Positions 1 through 8,647 of a stretch of DNA of 64,000 nucleotides are shown one piece after another. The stretch covers positions 1-64,000 of the forward strand of contig DATKZI010000004.1 of assembly GCA_035528035.1 (NCBI GenBank). The letters are read 5' to 3'. The position numbers and the translations under genes are program-made. The first letter of the stretch is position 1, and each line of letters starts with the position of its first letter. The stretch comes from JABLTI01 sp035528035. Lineage in GTDB: Archaea; Asgardarchaeota; Heimdallarchaeia; JABLTI01. Under the pieces are notes generated by a model, which did no database searches, was not told the DNA's origin, and saw only the letters and a program-made list of their open reading frames with translations.

Positions 1-153
1 TTTTTTTTTCTATATCATACATTTTATTTTGAATTCGAAATTAATTACACTTGAACGCAAATATTCAATCTTATTAAAAAGCTATATAATAATTTTATAA
101 CGAAATTAACAATAAATTTAGTTTTTAAGAAAAAAGGTTAAGAAAAAAGAATA

Positions 154-1251
154 TTAATTCTTCTTTCTTCTTATTGCTACTAAAGATAAACTGATAGCTA
201 TCAAAGCTGCTGTAGCAGTTAGAATTAGGAACCCACTTTTAGACAGCTCAGGGAAGAACAACCCAAAGCTAAAGCCTAATGGGAACCCTATTAATAGATT
301 TGCTACACCAATCTTTGGATCGTGAATTATTTCATTGCCTGCAACATAATTTAGATAGAAATATGATTCGCCTTCATCTTGCATGTAAAGGCTATTATAG
401 ACAGGATGTTCTACACCATCAGTTGTTGCATTTTGATTCCAAGAGAAGAATCCTGCATAGTCATTGTAATTTAGTGCTAGTTCAGCTTCATTATCTGTGA
501 AATTGTGTTGTTCATCTTCCGTATCTTCATCATATTCTACTTCACCTTGAAAGTCAAATTCTGTTTTCAAAGCTACTCGTTCAAAACCACCTACAAAGTT
601 GTTTATTAGAATATCGAATTTAATTTCAACAGGGGTTAGTAAAGTATCATTGACTATCATGAATTCGTTACTTATATAAGCTACTATACCAAATTTTCCA
701 TCTGTTGACATTACACTTAGTATGTGTAATTCACCTTCAGTGTTATTTTGAAAAATATAATCAATATCATTAAAACCGCCTATTGTATAGTTTTCTACTG
801 CGGTATCAATAGAAGGATCATAGATATTATTTGCATTTATATCATTATAACCTATTAGCTCTGTGAATTCAACTGTAAATTCTAATTCCAATTCAACGTC
901 ATCAATTTCATTATTAAATTCTAATTTTATTGCTAGCTTGTCTGATTCAGCATTAATGTTTATATGAAAGGCGTTTTGATTTTCACCCGAACTAAATTCA
1001 GATTGTATTTGAGCTTCAGTACCATCAACTTCAACTTCTAAAGATCTTTCATTTTGATCTTCTTGGTCATCATTCACACCATCATCATCATCATCTTCAT
1101 CAACTTCATCATTAATACCTATATAATTAGAATATTTAACAGGCTCTTTAGCAGTAACAAAAATTGGTACTACAATAATAGTTGAAAAGATGAACATTAG
1201 AAGTATTAAACTAATCAATGATGTGGTCTTATTTAATCGTAATTTTCTCAT
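154..1251 (-). CDS. secreted acidic membrane-anchored surface protein
   Basis: I do not recognise a family. The 365-residue protein has an N-terminal hydrophobic signal or anchor (about residues 12-34), a very acidic stretch (about 47-70) containing DDDDDGVNDD, a long polar beta-rich middle, and a C-terminal membrane helix (about 336-358) followed by RRKKN. This layout suggests export with a large outer domain held by a C-terminal anchor. The acidic DxDxDGVxD pattern resembles calcium-binding loops of thrombospondin type 3 repeats; a second such pattern is NDINANNIYD. Several NxT/NxS sites could be glycosylated. An AGGAG SD precedes the ATG. A cell-surface role is inferred only from topology. 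Confidence 0.6.
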   Translation of the reverse strand: MRKLRLNKTTSLISLILLMFIFSTIIVVPIFVTAKEPVKYSNYIGINDEVDEDDDDDGVNDDQEDQNERSLEVEVDGTEAQIQSEFSSGENQNAFHININAESDKLAIKLEFNNEIDDVELELEFTVEFTELIGYNDINANNIYDPSIDTAVENYTIGGFNDIDYIFQNNTEGELHILSVMSTDGKFGIVAYISNEFMIVNDTLLTPVEIKFDILINNFVGGFERVALKTEFDFQGEVEYDEDTEDEQHNFTDNEAELALNYNDYAGFFSWNQNATTDGVEHPVYNSLYMQDEGESYFYLNYVAGNEIIHDPKIGVANLLIGFPLGFSFGLFFPELSKSGFLILTATAALIAISLSLVAIRRKKN

Positions 1252-1460
1252 CGTTTCTTTTCTCCTTTTTTATGTCTTTAGGATATTCATTAGATAAATA
1301 TCTAATTAATATAGGTTATTATTGTTTATATTTGTTTTTTTATAATATTTTAGACGCATAACTATAGTTTTATAGACTTTTTGATACAATCTTCTGTAGC
1401 TATCATTACAATTTTTTGTAACTGCAATATTAGCGTTCATGTGATTTTTCACTTCCAAAT

Positions 1461-2315
1461 TTATGGTATGAGGACAAAGATTACAATTAATATCTGAATA
1501 TAATTAATGATCAATGAGATAATTATTGATTTATCCAATGAGAGTTTTTTGACAGCTCCTAAAGCGGTAGCTAGTATCAGGAATGTCCAGATTTGAAAAA
1601 CTCCATGAATTACCAATAGAAGTATTGTGTTTAGATAAATTTCTGATTTAGCTGAAATATTAATAATGAAGATAATAATACTAAAAAGGAAAATCGGTAA
1701 GAAGGATAATCCTGTAACACTAAGTAATGCTATTGTTCCTTCTTTCTTCTTAAATATGAAACGTGCACCTAATTCAGCTATGAAAGCTAAAAAGAGCCAA
1801 CTTAGAATAATACTTAGATAGTTAAAGTAAATTTCTGTTTCATATGAGAGAGTAAAATTCCCGACTAATAAAATATTATCTCTATAACTAAGATAACCAC
1901 AGATAATTGATAAAATTAAGAATTCAGCTAATGTACGATAAGGATGCTTAGCGAAATAAATAATTATAGGTTTTAATGAAAGTCCAAAAAAGGAAAGGAT
2001 TTTTGGTTCTACTGGTTCTTGAGTTTCTTCAATTTCTTGAATTTCATCAATTTGATTAGTTTTACTTACCCCAAGAATAATTAGAGCTCTCTTACCTTCT
2101 TCTGTAAGATAATATTCTTTTTCTTCATTTTGTGCGATTAAGTTTCCTAGTTTGTGAATATGGTGGTATAATGGTCCTGCTTTCAAAGTTGTTATTCTAA
2201 CAAGTTGTTTATAAGAAAGAGTCTCATTTGCAGCAATCTCTTCAAGAATCTTTCTTCTTATAGGATTAGCTAAAACATCAAATGGTATTGATTCATTTTC
2301 TGCATCATAAACCAT
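1461..2315 (-). CDS. membrane protein with N-terminal ArsR-like winged helix and Yip1-like membrane domain
   Basis: The N-terminal about 75 residues are a winged helix-turn-helix of the ArsR type (DVLANPIRRKIL, then the recognition region GPLYHHIHKLG and the wing YYLTEEGK). An acidic linker leads into five hydrophobic segments making up the C-terminal 60%. The spacing of these segments, with LSFLPIFL in the third, is reminiscent of the Yip1 family, though I cannot prove this by eye. This would be a membrane-tethered DNA-binding regulator. I chose the ATG at 2315, preceded by AAAGGATTG, over a TTG three codons upstream (2324). The membrane domain could instead be an unrelated sensor. Confidence 0.6.
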   Translation of the reverse strand: MVYDAENESIPFDVLANPIRRKILEEIAANETLSYKQLVRITTLKAGPLYHHIHKLGNLIAQNEEKEYYLTEEGKRALIILGVSKTNQIDEIQEIEETQEPVEPKILSFFGLSLKPIIIYFAKHPYRTLAEFLILSIICGYLSYRDNILLVGNFTLSYETEIYFNYLSIILSWLFLAFIAELGARFIFKKKEGTIALLSVTGLSFLPIFLFSIIIFIINISAKSEIYLNTILLLVIHGVFQIWTFLILATALGAVKKLSLDKSIIISLIINYIQILIVIFVLIP

Positions 2316-2545
2316 ATTTAGCAATCCTTTCAGTTTATATTGAATAATACGTACAATTGAATTTAAATAATTATCAGTTTAGGATTCTATAATATTTTTT
2401 TCAAATTAAACTCAAATATGAATAGTTTACAAGAATCATTTTTTATATATTATTTTATTTTCTTTGAATAGAATAATATCTATTTGTTACTATAATTGTT
2501 ATCAATATAAAAAAGAGAAAAAAAAGAAAAAAAGAAAAATCAAAG

Positions 2546-2764
2546 TTAAGGTATATTAGTATATTTTACTGTTTTACCTGCTCTAGCAGCTTTTTTATCT
2601 TCGATTTTTTTGAATCTTTCATAAAGTTCTTTGTCAGTCATTTTTTTATATCTTATACTTTGGATTAATAAAAATGGACCAAATGGTATAAACCATACAC
2701 ATGCTATTCCTATGATAAAATTAAAGTTATATCCTTTCCTCCTCTTTGCTAAATATTCTTTCAT
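2546..2764 (-). CDS. small single-pass membrane protein
   Basis: This is a 72-residue protein of unknown function. A basic start (KEYLAKRRKGY) is followed by one hydrophobic segment (about 15-36) and then a charged, lysine-rich helical tail. The layout fits a small inner-membrane protein with its tail in the cytoplasm. On the minus strand the gene is followed by a long pyrimidine-rich tract (2513-2540) that could act as a terminator. No family is recognised. Confidence 0.5.
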   Translation of the reverse strand: MKEYLAKRRKGYNFNFIIGIACVWFIPFGPFLLIQSIRYKKMTDKELYERFKKIEDKKAARAGKTVKYTNIP

Positions 2765-2929
2765 ATCTATAATAACTTCATTTGATGTTTGACTCGTAGA
2801 TAACTCACCTCAAATTAGATTATCTTGTGTTTGAATTTTTCTTCAAACGATTAACTGTATATTACGTATCTTTTAATCTTTTTGGCGTTCATTTTAGTTG
2901 AAATTCATTGCTCCAGTAAAGAATTATTT

Positions 2930-2960
2930 AAAAAAAGTTAAGAAAGGAATATTTCCTTTC
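2930..2960 (-). terminator. hairpin plus T-tract terminator after DUF308 copy A
   Basis: GAAAGGAA at 2942-2949 pairs with TTCCTTTC at 2953-2960 across a three-base loop. Read on the minus strand the stem is followed by TTAAC and a run of seven T. It lies directly after the stop codon of the copy A gene. The same hairpin is repeated after copy B. Confidence 0.55.
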
Positions 2961-2966
2961 AGTTTT

Positions 2967-3548
2967 TCAAGATTGTACTTGTGGTTGTTTGAAAATACGA
3001 TGATCGAGTATTCCTTCCATAATTCTTCTAAAACCTAGAAGAAGTATTGAAACATCTAACATAACAATGAGATTTCTTTCTTCAAGCATTGTATCTAAAA
3101 TAAGTATTGATACTGCTAGACTAACTAATATGAAGCCATAGAAGATAATAGTTAATTTATAGGCGTTAACTTTTTTCTTGTCTTCAAATCCATTTACAAC
3201 ACTAACAATACCTAATAGAAGAACTGCTAAAGCGAGAATAGACAATAAAATTTCTGCAAGAATTGATTCTACAAATATAGCAGTAATACCAATTGGTAAT
3301 ACTAACAACCCAATTACTAGATTAAATATTCTGAACCACTTATCATGCCTTTTATCAAATAGACCATTTAGAATTCGCTCTACGCTAATTAGAATTAGAG
3401 CAATGCCTAATAATAAAGTGTTAGTAATAAAAGGACTCGCAACGAATTCATTTATGAAAATTACTACAGCAAAACCAATTATTAGAATTCCTGAGATAAT
3501 ATAAAGAAGTCTAAGCCAAAGTGGTAGTTTTACTTTAAAATCGTCCAT
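2967..3548 (-). CDS. DUF308-like multi-pass membrane protein, copy A
   Basis: The protein has 193 residues and about six membrane helices. Between helices it has short basic turns of the type LGIxxxxxSxxRIxNGxFDKRHDKW and LGIVSVVNGFEDKKK, the internal repeat pattern typical of DUF308/HdeD-like proteins. The function of that family in archaea is not established. A close paralogue lies immediately upstream on the same strand (3733-4320), sharing the start DFKVKLPLWLR and the end HRIFKQPQVQ. The pair arose by tandem duplication that also copied the leader and the terminator. Confidence 0.65.
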   Translation of the reverse strand: MDDFKVKLPLWLRLLYIISGILIIGFAVVIFINEFVASPFITNTLLLGIALILISVERILNGLFDKRHDKWFRIFNLVIGLLVLPIGITAIFVESILAEILLSILALAVLLLGIVSVVNGFEDKKKVNAYKLTIIFYGFILVSLAVSILILDTMLEERNLIVMLDVSILLLGFRRIMEGILDHRIFKQPQVQS

Positions 3549-3590
3549 AAATAAAGCTCTTTTTTCTCAAATAAAAAGATATCCGCAAAA
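3549..3590 (-). promoter_or_regulatory. conserved leader of DUF308 copy A
   Basis: The 40 or so bases before the copy A start match those before copy B (4321-4364). Both contain, on the minus strand, the block GAGAAAAAAGAGCTTTA just before the ATG and an AT-rich CTTTTTATTT/CTTTATATT element further upstream that could be a TATA box. The match may reflect recent duplication, selection, or both. Confidence 0.4.
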
Positions 3591-3690
3591 TAGTTTCATT
3601 TAAATTGTTATTCTAATCGACAAAATTGCTTTTACGTATTTTTGAAATTGTTTAAAATTAATTGATTAGTAGGATAATCGAGTTTTTATT

Positions 3691-3728
3691 AAAAATAAAA
3701 AAAATTAAGAAAGGAATATTTTCCTTTC
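3691..3728 (-). terminator. hairpin plus T-tract terminator after DUF308 copy B
   Basis: GAAAGGAA at 3709-3716 pairs with TTCCTTTC at 3721-3728 around a TATT loop. On the minus strand it is followed by TTAA and a T-rich run. The stem is identical to that after copy A, so the terminator was part of the duplicated unit. Confidence 0.55.
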
Positions 3729-3732
3729 CAAT

Positions 3733-4320
3733 TCATGTTTGAACTTGTGGTTGTTTGAAAATACGATGATTAAGAATTCCTTCCATTAATCTCCTCAAAC
3801 CTAGTAGAAGTATTGCTACAACTAACATCATCAAAAGGTTTTGATCAGAGACTGTTGGAGGCTCTATTATTAATACTGCAGCAGCAAGTGCAACTAGAAT
3901 GAATCCATAAATAATAATTACTATTTTATAGACATTCACTTTGTTCTTATCTTCAAAGCCATTTACTATGCTAACAATTCCTAATAGAAGAATTGCTAAC
4001 GCAAGGATAGCTAGAAGCATATTTGAAGTGAGAGTAGTCACAACTATAGCAATTATACCAATTGGTAAAACTAATAAACCAATCAATAAATTGAATGTTC
4101 TGAACCACTTATCATGTCTTTTATCAAATATGCCATTTATTATTCTTACTGAGCTTATTAGTATTATAGCAATGCCTAATAATAAATTATTATTTGGAAT
4201 AAATGGTGTTGAAATAAGTGCATTTATTATAATGACAACTGCAAACCCTATTGTTGCTATGCCAAAGATATAATAGAGAATTCTTAGCCAAAGCGGTAGT
4301 TTTACTTTAAAATCGCTCAT
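3733..4320 (-). CDS. DUF308-like multi-pass membrane protein, copy B
   Basis: This is the paralogue of the gene at 2967-3548, with about six membrane helices and the same conserved turns (FDKRHDKWFR, LLGIVSIVNGFEDK, HRIFKQPQVQ). An open frame extends upstream to 4404, but I place the start at 4320 because MSDFKVKLPLWLR then aligns exactly with copy A. The sequence before that ATG also matches the leader of copy A, including a shared block GAGAAAAAAGAGCTTTA. The function is unknown. Copy B differs mainly in hydrophobic residues and has a slightly longer loop before the last helices. Confidence 0.65.
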   Translation of the reverse strand: MSDFKVKLPLWLRILYYIFGIATIGFAVVIIINALISTPFIPNNNLLLGIAIILISSVRIINGIFDKRHDKWFRTFNLLIGLLVLPIGIIAIVVTTLTSNMLLAILALAILLLGIVSIVNGFEDKNKVNVYKIVIIIYGFILVALAAAVLIIEPPTVSDQNLLMMLVVAILLLGLRRLMEGILNHRIFKQPQVQT

Positions 4321-4364
4321 AAGTAAAGCTCTTTTTTCTCGAATATAAAGATATTTGCAAAAAA
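4321..4364 (-). promoter_or_regulatory. conserved leader of DUF308 copy B
   Basis: This segment matches the leader of copy A (3549-3590). The upstream AT-rich element here reads ATCTTTATATT on the minus strand, a plausible archaeal TATA-like box. The match supports the start at 4320 rather than the longer frame that begins at 4404. Confidence 0.4.
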
Positions 4365-4555
4365 TATTACAAAATGTTAATTTTTTTCTGACAAAAATGC
4401 TCATTTAATTAATTTAGAAATTAATTATATTAAATTTATAGAAAGATAAATGAGCTTTCAAATAGCTTAAGAAATTCCAGCCCATCTTTTTTTGCTTCTT
4501 TAACCAATAATTAATTAACTAACATTGTTAACCAATAAATTACTGAGGGTCACCA

Positions 4556-5713
4556 ATGGATTTAGAAAAAGCTATCCTTGATTTACTCGATAAGCATGAT
4601 ATTGATTTTGCTTTAACTTTACCTTGTGCCAAAATCAAAAGATTATTGACTTTAACTTCAGAACGTTTTGTTCATATTCCCCTCTCTCGAGAAGAAGAAG
4701 GCATAGGTATTGCTTCAGGGATTTATCTAGCAGGTAAGCGTACTGTTATGATAATCCAAAGCGGAGGGATTGGTAATTCACTTAATGCTTTACTGTCTTT
4801 AGCACTTGTTTATCGTATACCGATTCCTATTATCATCAGTTGGCGTGGAGTATATAAAGAAGCTATCGAAGCACAAATTCCTGTTGGTAAGTATTTACCA
4901 GCCATTTTTAAAGCAGTAGAATTTCCGTTTGTTCAAATCAAGAAAAAAGATGATTTAGGTAAAATTGATAAAGCTCTTTCTGAATGTTTTGAGAAAAATC
5001 TCCCCGTTGGAATCTTTATCTCACCTCATTTTTGGGAGATGAGTAAATATGAGGAGAAAGCAAAAAATCAAGATAGCGAAAAGAAATCCTCTTTTCCTAT
5101 AAGAGAAGCAAATTTTACTTTAAATATTACCTCAACAAAGATTACTGAACCAGTAATTACAAGGTATGAAGCTATTGAATCTTTGAAAAATCTTCTTGAA
5201 GGGAAAATTGTTGTTAGTAATATTGGTGCTCCTTGCAAAGAATTATTCTCAATTCTCGATCAATCGACCAATTTCTATATGTTAGGTAGTTTTGGTCTTG
5301 CTTCAGCTATTGGTTTAGGGATAGCTATAGCTAGTGATAAAGAAGTAGTAGTTATTGATGGTGATGCAAGCATTTTAACCAACCCCAATATTTTGGGAAC
5401 GATTATTCAAGAAAAAACAATTAGCAAAAATCTCACTATTCTACTAATTGATAATGGCACTTGTGGTTCTACTGGTAATCAAATTACTGCAGCTTATTCT
5501 AACATAGACCTTGAATTATTAGCTAGAGCATATGGATTTACTAATACTCAGAAAGCTTATACACCAGATGATCTTGTTACAGCATTCAATCATTTAGAAA
5601 AAGGTCCAAGATTAATACACATAATTGTTAAACCTGGTAATGCCATAGTAAAGGATGTTCCACTTTCAGGGATAGAAATTAAGGAAAGATTTCAGCAATC
5701 TTTCCAGAAGTAA
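4556..5713 (+). CDS. fused sulfopyruvate decarboxylase (ComD-ComE type), TPP-dependent
   Basis: This is a thiamine-diphosphate decarboxylase of 385 residues. Residues 1-165 match ComD (LPCAKIKRLL, then HIPLSREEEG at 40-49 with the cofactor-activating Glu, then GIYLAGKR). After a linker, residues 200-385 match ComE, with the TPP-magnesium motif IDGDA at 267-271 and DNGTCGSTGN at 299-308. In methanogens ComD and ComE are separate subunits that convert sulfopyruvate to sulfoacetaldehyde in coenzyme M synthesis; here they are one chain. The related phosphonopyruvate decarboxylases are an alternative. No other CoM gene is in the window. The gene converges on the next with three bases between. Confidence 0.75.
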   Translation: MDLEKAILDLLDKHDIDFALTLPCAKIKRLLTLTSERFVHIPLSREEEGIGIASGIYLAGKRTVMIIQSGGIGNSLNALLSLALVYRIPIPIIISWRGVYKEAIEAQIPVGKYLPAIFKAVEFPFVQIKKKDDLGKIDKALSECFEKNLPVGIFISPHFWEMSKYEEKAKNQDSEKKSSFPIREANFTLNITSTKITEPVITRYEAIESLKNLLEGKIVVSNIGAPCKELFSILDQSTNFYMLGSFGLASAIGLGIAIASDKEVVVIDGDASILTNPNILGTIIQEKTISKNLTILLIDNGTCGSTGNQITAAYSNIDLELLARAYGFTNTQKAYTPDDLVTAFNHLEKGPRLIHIIVKPGNAIVKDVPLSGIEIKERFQQSFQK

Positions 5714-5716
5714 ATT

Positions 5717-6925
5717 TTAGAATCCTTCAGTTAACCTTGGTTGTTCTAGAGGGAACCAATCATTTAGTAATGAGCGATTTTCCTTGGAAGCCTTTTTTAG
5801 CCATTCAAATACTTCCAAATCCTCTGATGAAAGAAGACCATAAACTAAAGCACTCAATCCTTTAATGCTCATTTCTACATCAAAAGAATTTTCACCCAAT
5901 TCTTTCACTGACAATGCTCCTTCTTTACTTGTAAATTCGTAGGTTTGGTTATTTTGACTAATTTGTTCATCTGTGATCTTTATTTTGATCCGACCATTTT
6001 TCTTTACTTCCAATCCTTGTAGAGTATTTTGAATATTTACTACTCTACCCATCCAGATATTTGTTGGTGATAATTCCGTAATATAATATCCTAGTAACCA
6101 TGGATAGAGAGTTGAGTTAATTTCATCCATTGGAATCTGAATTTGATTAATCTGATCATTATGTAAAAATAGATAATGATAAAGTGCAGCTCTTGCTTTT
6201 GGTGTTAGAATATAAGACTCAAAAATCGTTAATTTTCCTTCTTCAGACCATTCAAAATCTACCATAAATCCTTTTTGAGAATATTTTATTACTGCTTCAG
6301 CTTCTCCTTTAGGATTGAAAATAACCAAATACCAAGCTGGACTTGGATTATCATATTCCTTCCATCGCTTTTCGCTTCGGATTACTCCCCCATGTATTGT
6401 AGGGATAATTTTGTTGTGTACCTCTTTTAGATAAGGAAATCCTTTTTCATGAGATAATCGTTCAATTTTATATCCTTCAGGCATAGCTTTCCAACGACTG
6501 AGGAATTTAGGATTAAATTTCATTCTCAATTCTGGAGGGGCATTAACATACCCATAAGTAGCATAAAACGTGTCTTTGAATGGATATAATGTAGATACAG
6601 CGAATTTTTCCTTATACATTTTATTTAATAGGAAATTCATACTTTCTCGTATATTTCCTTGTCTTCTAGCTAAAGGTTCACTAGCGACCATTGCAATACC
6701 ACCCATCTTCAAACTTTTTCCTCTGATAAACTGATCAAAAGTAATCATACGTGTATTTGCAACAATTTTTCCCTTTTCATCTTCTACACAATAATTTTCA
6801 TCAAAAGTAAATTCCCATTTTTTCAACATTCTCTCTTTTGACCCTACTGGATCAAATCCATAACAATATGCTGTTAGGTTGTGGATTTCCTCAAAATCTT
6901 TCAATGTTGCTTGTCGTATTTTCAT
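5717..6925 (-). CDS. Eis-like GNAT N-acetyltransferase
   Basis: The protein has 402 residues. The N-terminal GNAT fold (about 1-150) includes the acetyl-CoA-binding region GIAMVASEPLARRQG at about 76-90, followed by the Eis-typical TLYPFKDTFYATYGY. The second half fits the degenerate GNAT and SCP2-like domains of the Eis family, which matches the family in length. Eis proteins acetylate amines, including aminoglycosides and lysines; the substrate here is unknown. An SD (GAGGATG) precedes the ATG. It is the last gene of the aIF1A - RIO1 - KH block, 24 bases after the KH gene, so it is probably cotranscribed. Confidence 0.7.
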   Translation of the reverse strand: MKIRQATLKDFEEIHNLTAYCYGFDPVGSKERMLKKWEFTFDENYCVEDEKGKIVANTRMITFDQFIRGKSLKMGGIAMVASEPLARRQGNIRESMNFLLNKMYKEKFAVSTLYPFKDTFYATYGYVNAPPELRMKFNPKFLSRWKAMPEGYKIERLSHEKGFPYLKEVHNKIIPTIHGGVIRSEKRWKEYDNPSPAWYLVIFNPKGEAEAVIKYSQKGFMVDFEWSEEGKLTIFESYILTPKARAALYHYLFLHNDQINQIQIPMDEINSTLYPWLLGYYITELSPTNIWMGRVVNIQNTLQGLEVKKNGRIKIKITDEQISQNNQTYEFTSKEGALSVKELGENSFDVEMSIKGLSALVYGLLSSEDLEVFEWLKKASKENRSLLNDWFPLEQPRLTEGF

Positions 6926-6949
6926 CTTAACATCCTCGTATGAGCAAAA

Positions 6950-7555
6950 TTATCTTTTTAAATCTCTTGAAGCTTTTTCCCATAATTCTTGGGCATCTCG
7001 TCTAAACATTTGCGCTTTTTCTTCTAAGTAAGCATAAACAGTACCATGTTTTGCTCCTTCTAATAACATAAAGATTGCATCTTTAGCTACTCGAAGACGT
7101 TCGTATTGACCTATTATTCCTACAGTGTTCCCGAAAACAGAAATTTTTGTCCCAGTTGTTTCCTCAATTACTTGTCTAGTCCTTCCTTCTCTACCAATTA
7201 TTCTTCCTCTGAATCGATCCAATTTATTTGGATTTACTCCGATTATTGTTTTCAAATTGACTATTTCTAAGTATATATCTTCCTCTAAAAGGATAAATGC
7301 TACTTCAGGATTAAATCCTCGTCCAACTGCATGAACGAAATCCCTAGCTTTTATTGCAAGGAATGGATCTGACATATTCTCTTTTGAACTGATAATAACT
7401 TCACCAGATTTACTATCAATATCCAATTCTACACTTGCTAATTCTTCTAATCTTTGTTTTATTCTACCATCGGGACCTATAAGGGCGCCTATTCTATTCT
7501 GTGGGATTACTACAAGGAAATTGCTTAATTCCATATCGGGATAGTTATCATCCAT
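6950..7555 (-). CDS. two-KH-domain RNA-binding protein, Dim2/Pno1-like
   Basis: The 201-residue protein has two KH domains. The first carries the GxxG loop GPDG (in RIGALIGPDGRIK) and the second carries GREG (in GRIIGREGRTRQVIEETTG). This arrangement and length fit the archaeal homologue of Dim2/Pno1 (Krr1-like), which binds 16S rRNA near its 3-prime end during small-subunit maturation. It lies between RIO1 kinase and an acetyltransferase, and the order aIF1A - RIO1 - KH is a common archaeal arrangement that supports the call. A GGAGA SD precedes the ATG. Confidence 0.85.
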   Translation of the reverse strand: MDDNYPDMELSNFLVVIPQNRIGALIGPDGRIKQRLEELASVELDIDSKSGEVIISSKENMSDPFLAIKARDFVHAVGRGFNPEVAFILLEEDIYLEIVNLKTIIGVNPNKLDRFRGRIIGREGRTRQVIEETTGTKISVFGNTVGIIGQYERLRVAKDAIFMLLEGAKHGTVYAYLEEKAQMFRRDAQELWEKASRDLKR

Positions 7556-7639
7556 TTTTTTTGTTCTCCAAATCGTTTATTACTCATTCCTCTTTAATGG
7601 TTTGCGATTGCTTTTGTTTATTCGTTTTTTTGAGGTATT

Positions 7640-8536
7640 CTAACCTATCTCAAAAATTCTTACTTTATCAGATGGAGGTTCACCTATAAATTTTTCATAC
7701 AGAACATCAGGATCAATGACTTTTACTTTAAGCTTCTCGAAAAATCTAGTAACGTTCTTAATATCCCGATATAGGAAAATTTCAGCATATGAATGATCTA
7801 CTAAAACAGCTTGTGAGATATCAATAAAGTAAATTTTTGGGGTATAAATCATGTTATACTCCGATAAATCTGCATGTACTAATCCTGCTTTATTGTATAA
7901 AATATCGAGATTTTTTAAAACCTCTTGATATGTTTTTTCAGGTTTTTGAATTTTCACATCTTTGAGCAATGGATAAGGTAAACCTTTTTTCCCAATAAAT
8001 TCCATTACTACAATATCTTTTACACATTCAATTGGTTTTGGAACACTTACTTTCGCTTGATATGCTCTCGAGAGATTTTTGAATTCCTTTTTCGCCCATG
8101 CATAAACAAAAGAACGTTGATCACGCTTTATTCTATTAAATCGTGGATCACCTATAATATAGACTTGTAATGTTTTGAAAATATTAGTTGATGTTCGATA
8201 AATTTTAATTGCTAACTCTGAACCTTTTGGACCATATCCATGATAGACATTAGCTTCTTTACCCGTTGAGATAATTCCAGTCATACTTTCAATTATATTT
8301 CTCTTTCTCAAACCAAATAATGTTCTACTTGTTTCAACATCTAAAACTGATTCAGTTACTTTCAAATCATCAATATCTTTATTTCTAATTTTCTTTTCAT
8401 CTACACGATCTATTTGAAGTTGATCAGCATCAAAAAAATCTCTTTTAACATTAGCTGAAGATTCTTCTATATCAAGTAGAGGAGTATTTTCATTATCTGT
8501 AGAGAGATTTTTTCGCTTCTTCTTTGGGTTAAGCAT
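7640..8536 (-). CDS. rio1: RIO1-type atypical serine/threonine kinase
   Basis: RIO1 kinase acts in late maturation of the small ribosomal subunit. Visible signatures are STGKEANVYHG (flexible ATP-binding loop), the lysine in ELAIKIYRTS, the catalytic loop HADLSEYN and the metal-binding IDISQ. The DPRFNRIKRDQ segment is also typical of RIO1. The N-terminal about 65 residues are polar and probably disordered. At 298 residues it is slightly longer than usual because of that tail. It lies between aIF1A and the Dim2-like KH gene, an order conserved in many archaea. Confidence 0.92.
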   Translation of the reverse strand: MLNPKKKRKNLSTDNENTPLLDIEESSANVKRDFFDADQLQIDRVDEKKIRNKDIDDLKVTESVLDVETSRTLFGLRKRNIIESMTGIISTGKEANVYHGYGPKGSELAIKIYRTSTNIFKTLQVYIIGDPRFNRIKRDQRSFVYAWAKKEFKNLSRAYQAKVSVPKPIECVKDIVVMEFIGKKGLPYPLLKDVKIQKPEKTYQEVLKNLDILYNKAGLVHADLSEYNMIYTPKIYFIDISQAVLVDHSYAEIFLYRDIKNVTRFFEKLKVKVIDPDVLYEKFIGEPPSDKVRIFEIG

Positions 8537-8647
8537 GGAATTTCACATCTACTATCAACTAATACCTATTAAAAGCTTAACTTGAATAATGATGTATTTT
8601 GGCAGTTAATTATGAAATAGTTATATTAAAATCGAAAAATATAATTG

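Noticed and set aside
279..500. Plus-strand open frame opposite the secreted protein gene
   Set aside because: Low-complexity His/Leu-rich translation with no start signal, fully inside a minus-strand gene of normal composition.
4321..4404. Upstream extension of DUF308 copy B (28 extra residues)
   Set aside because: The extension is absent from copy A and coincides with the conserved non-coding leader, so it is not coding.
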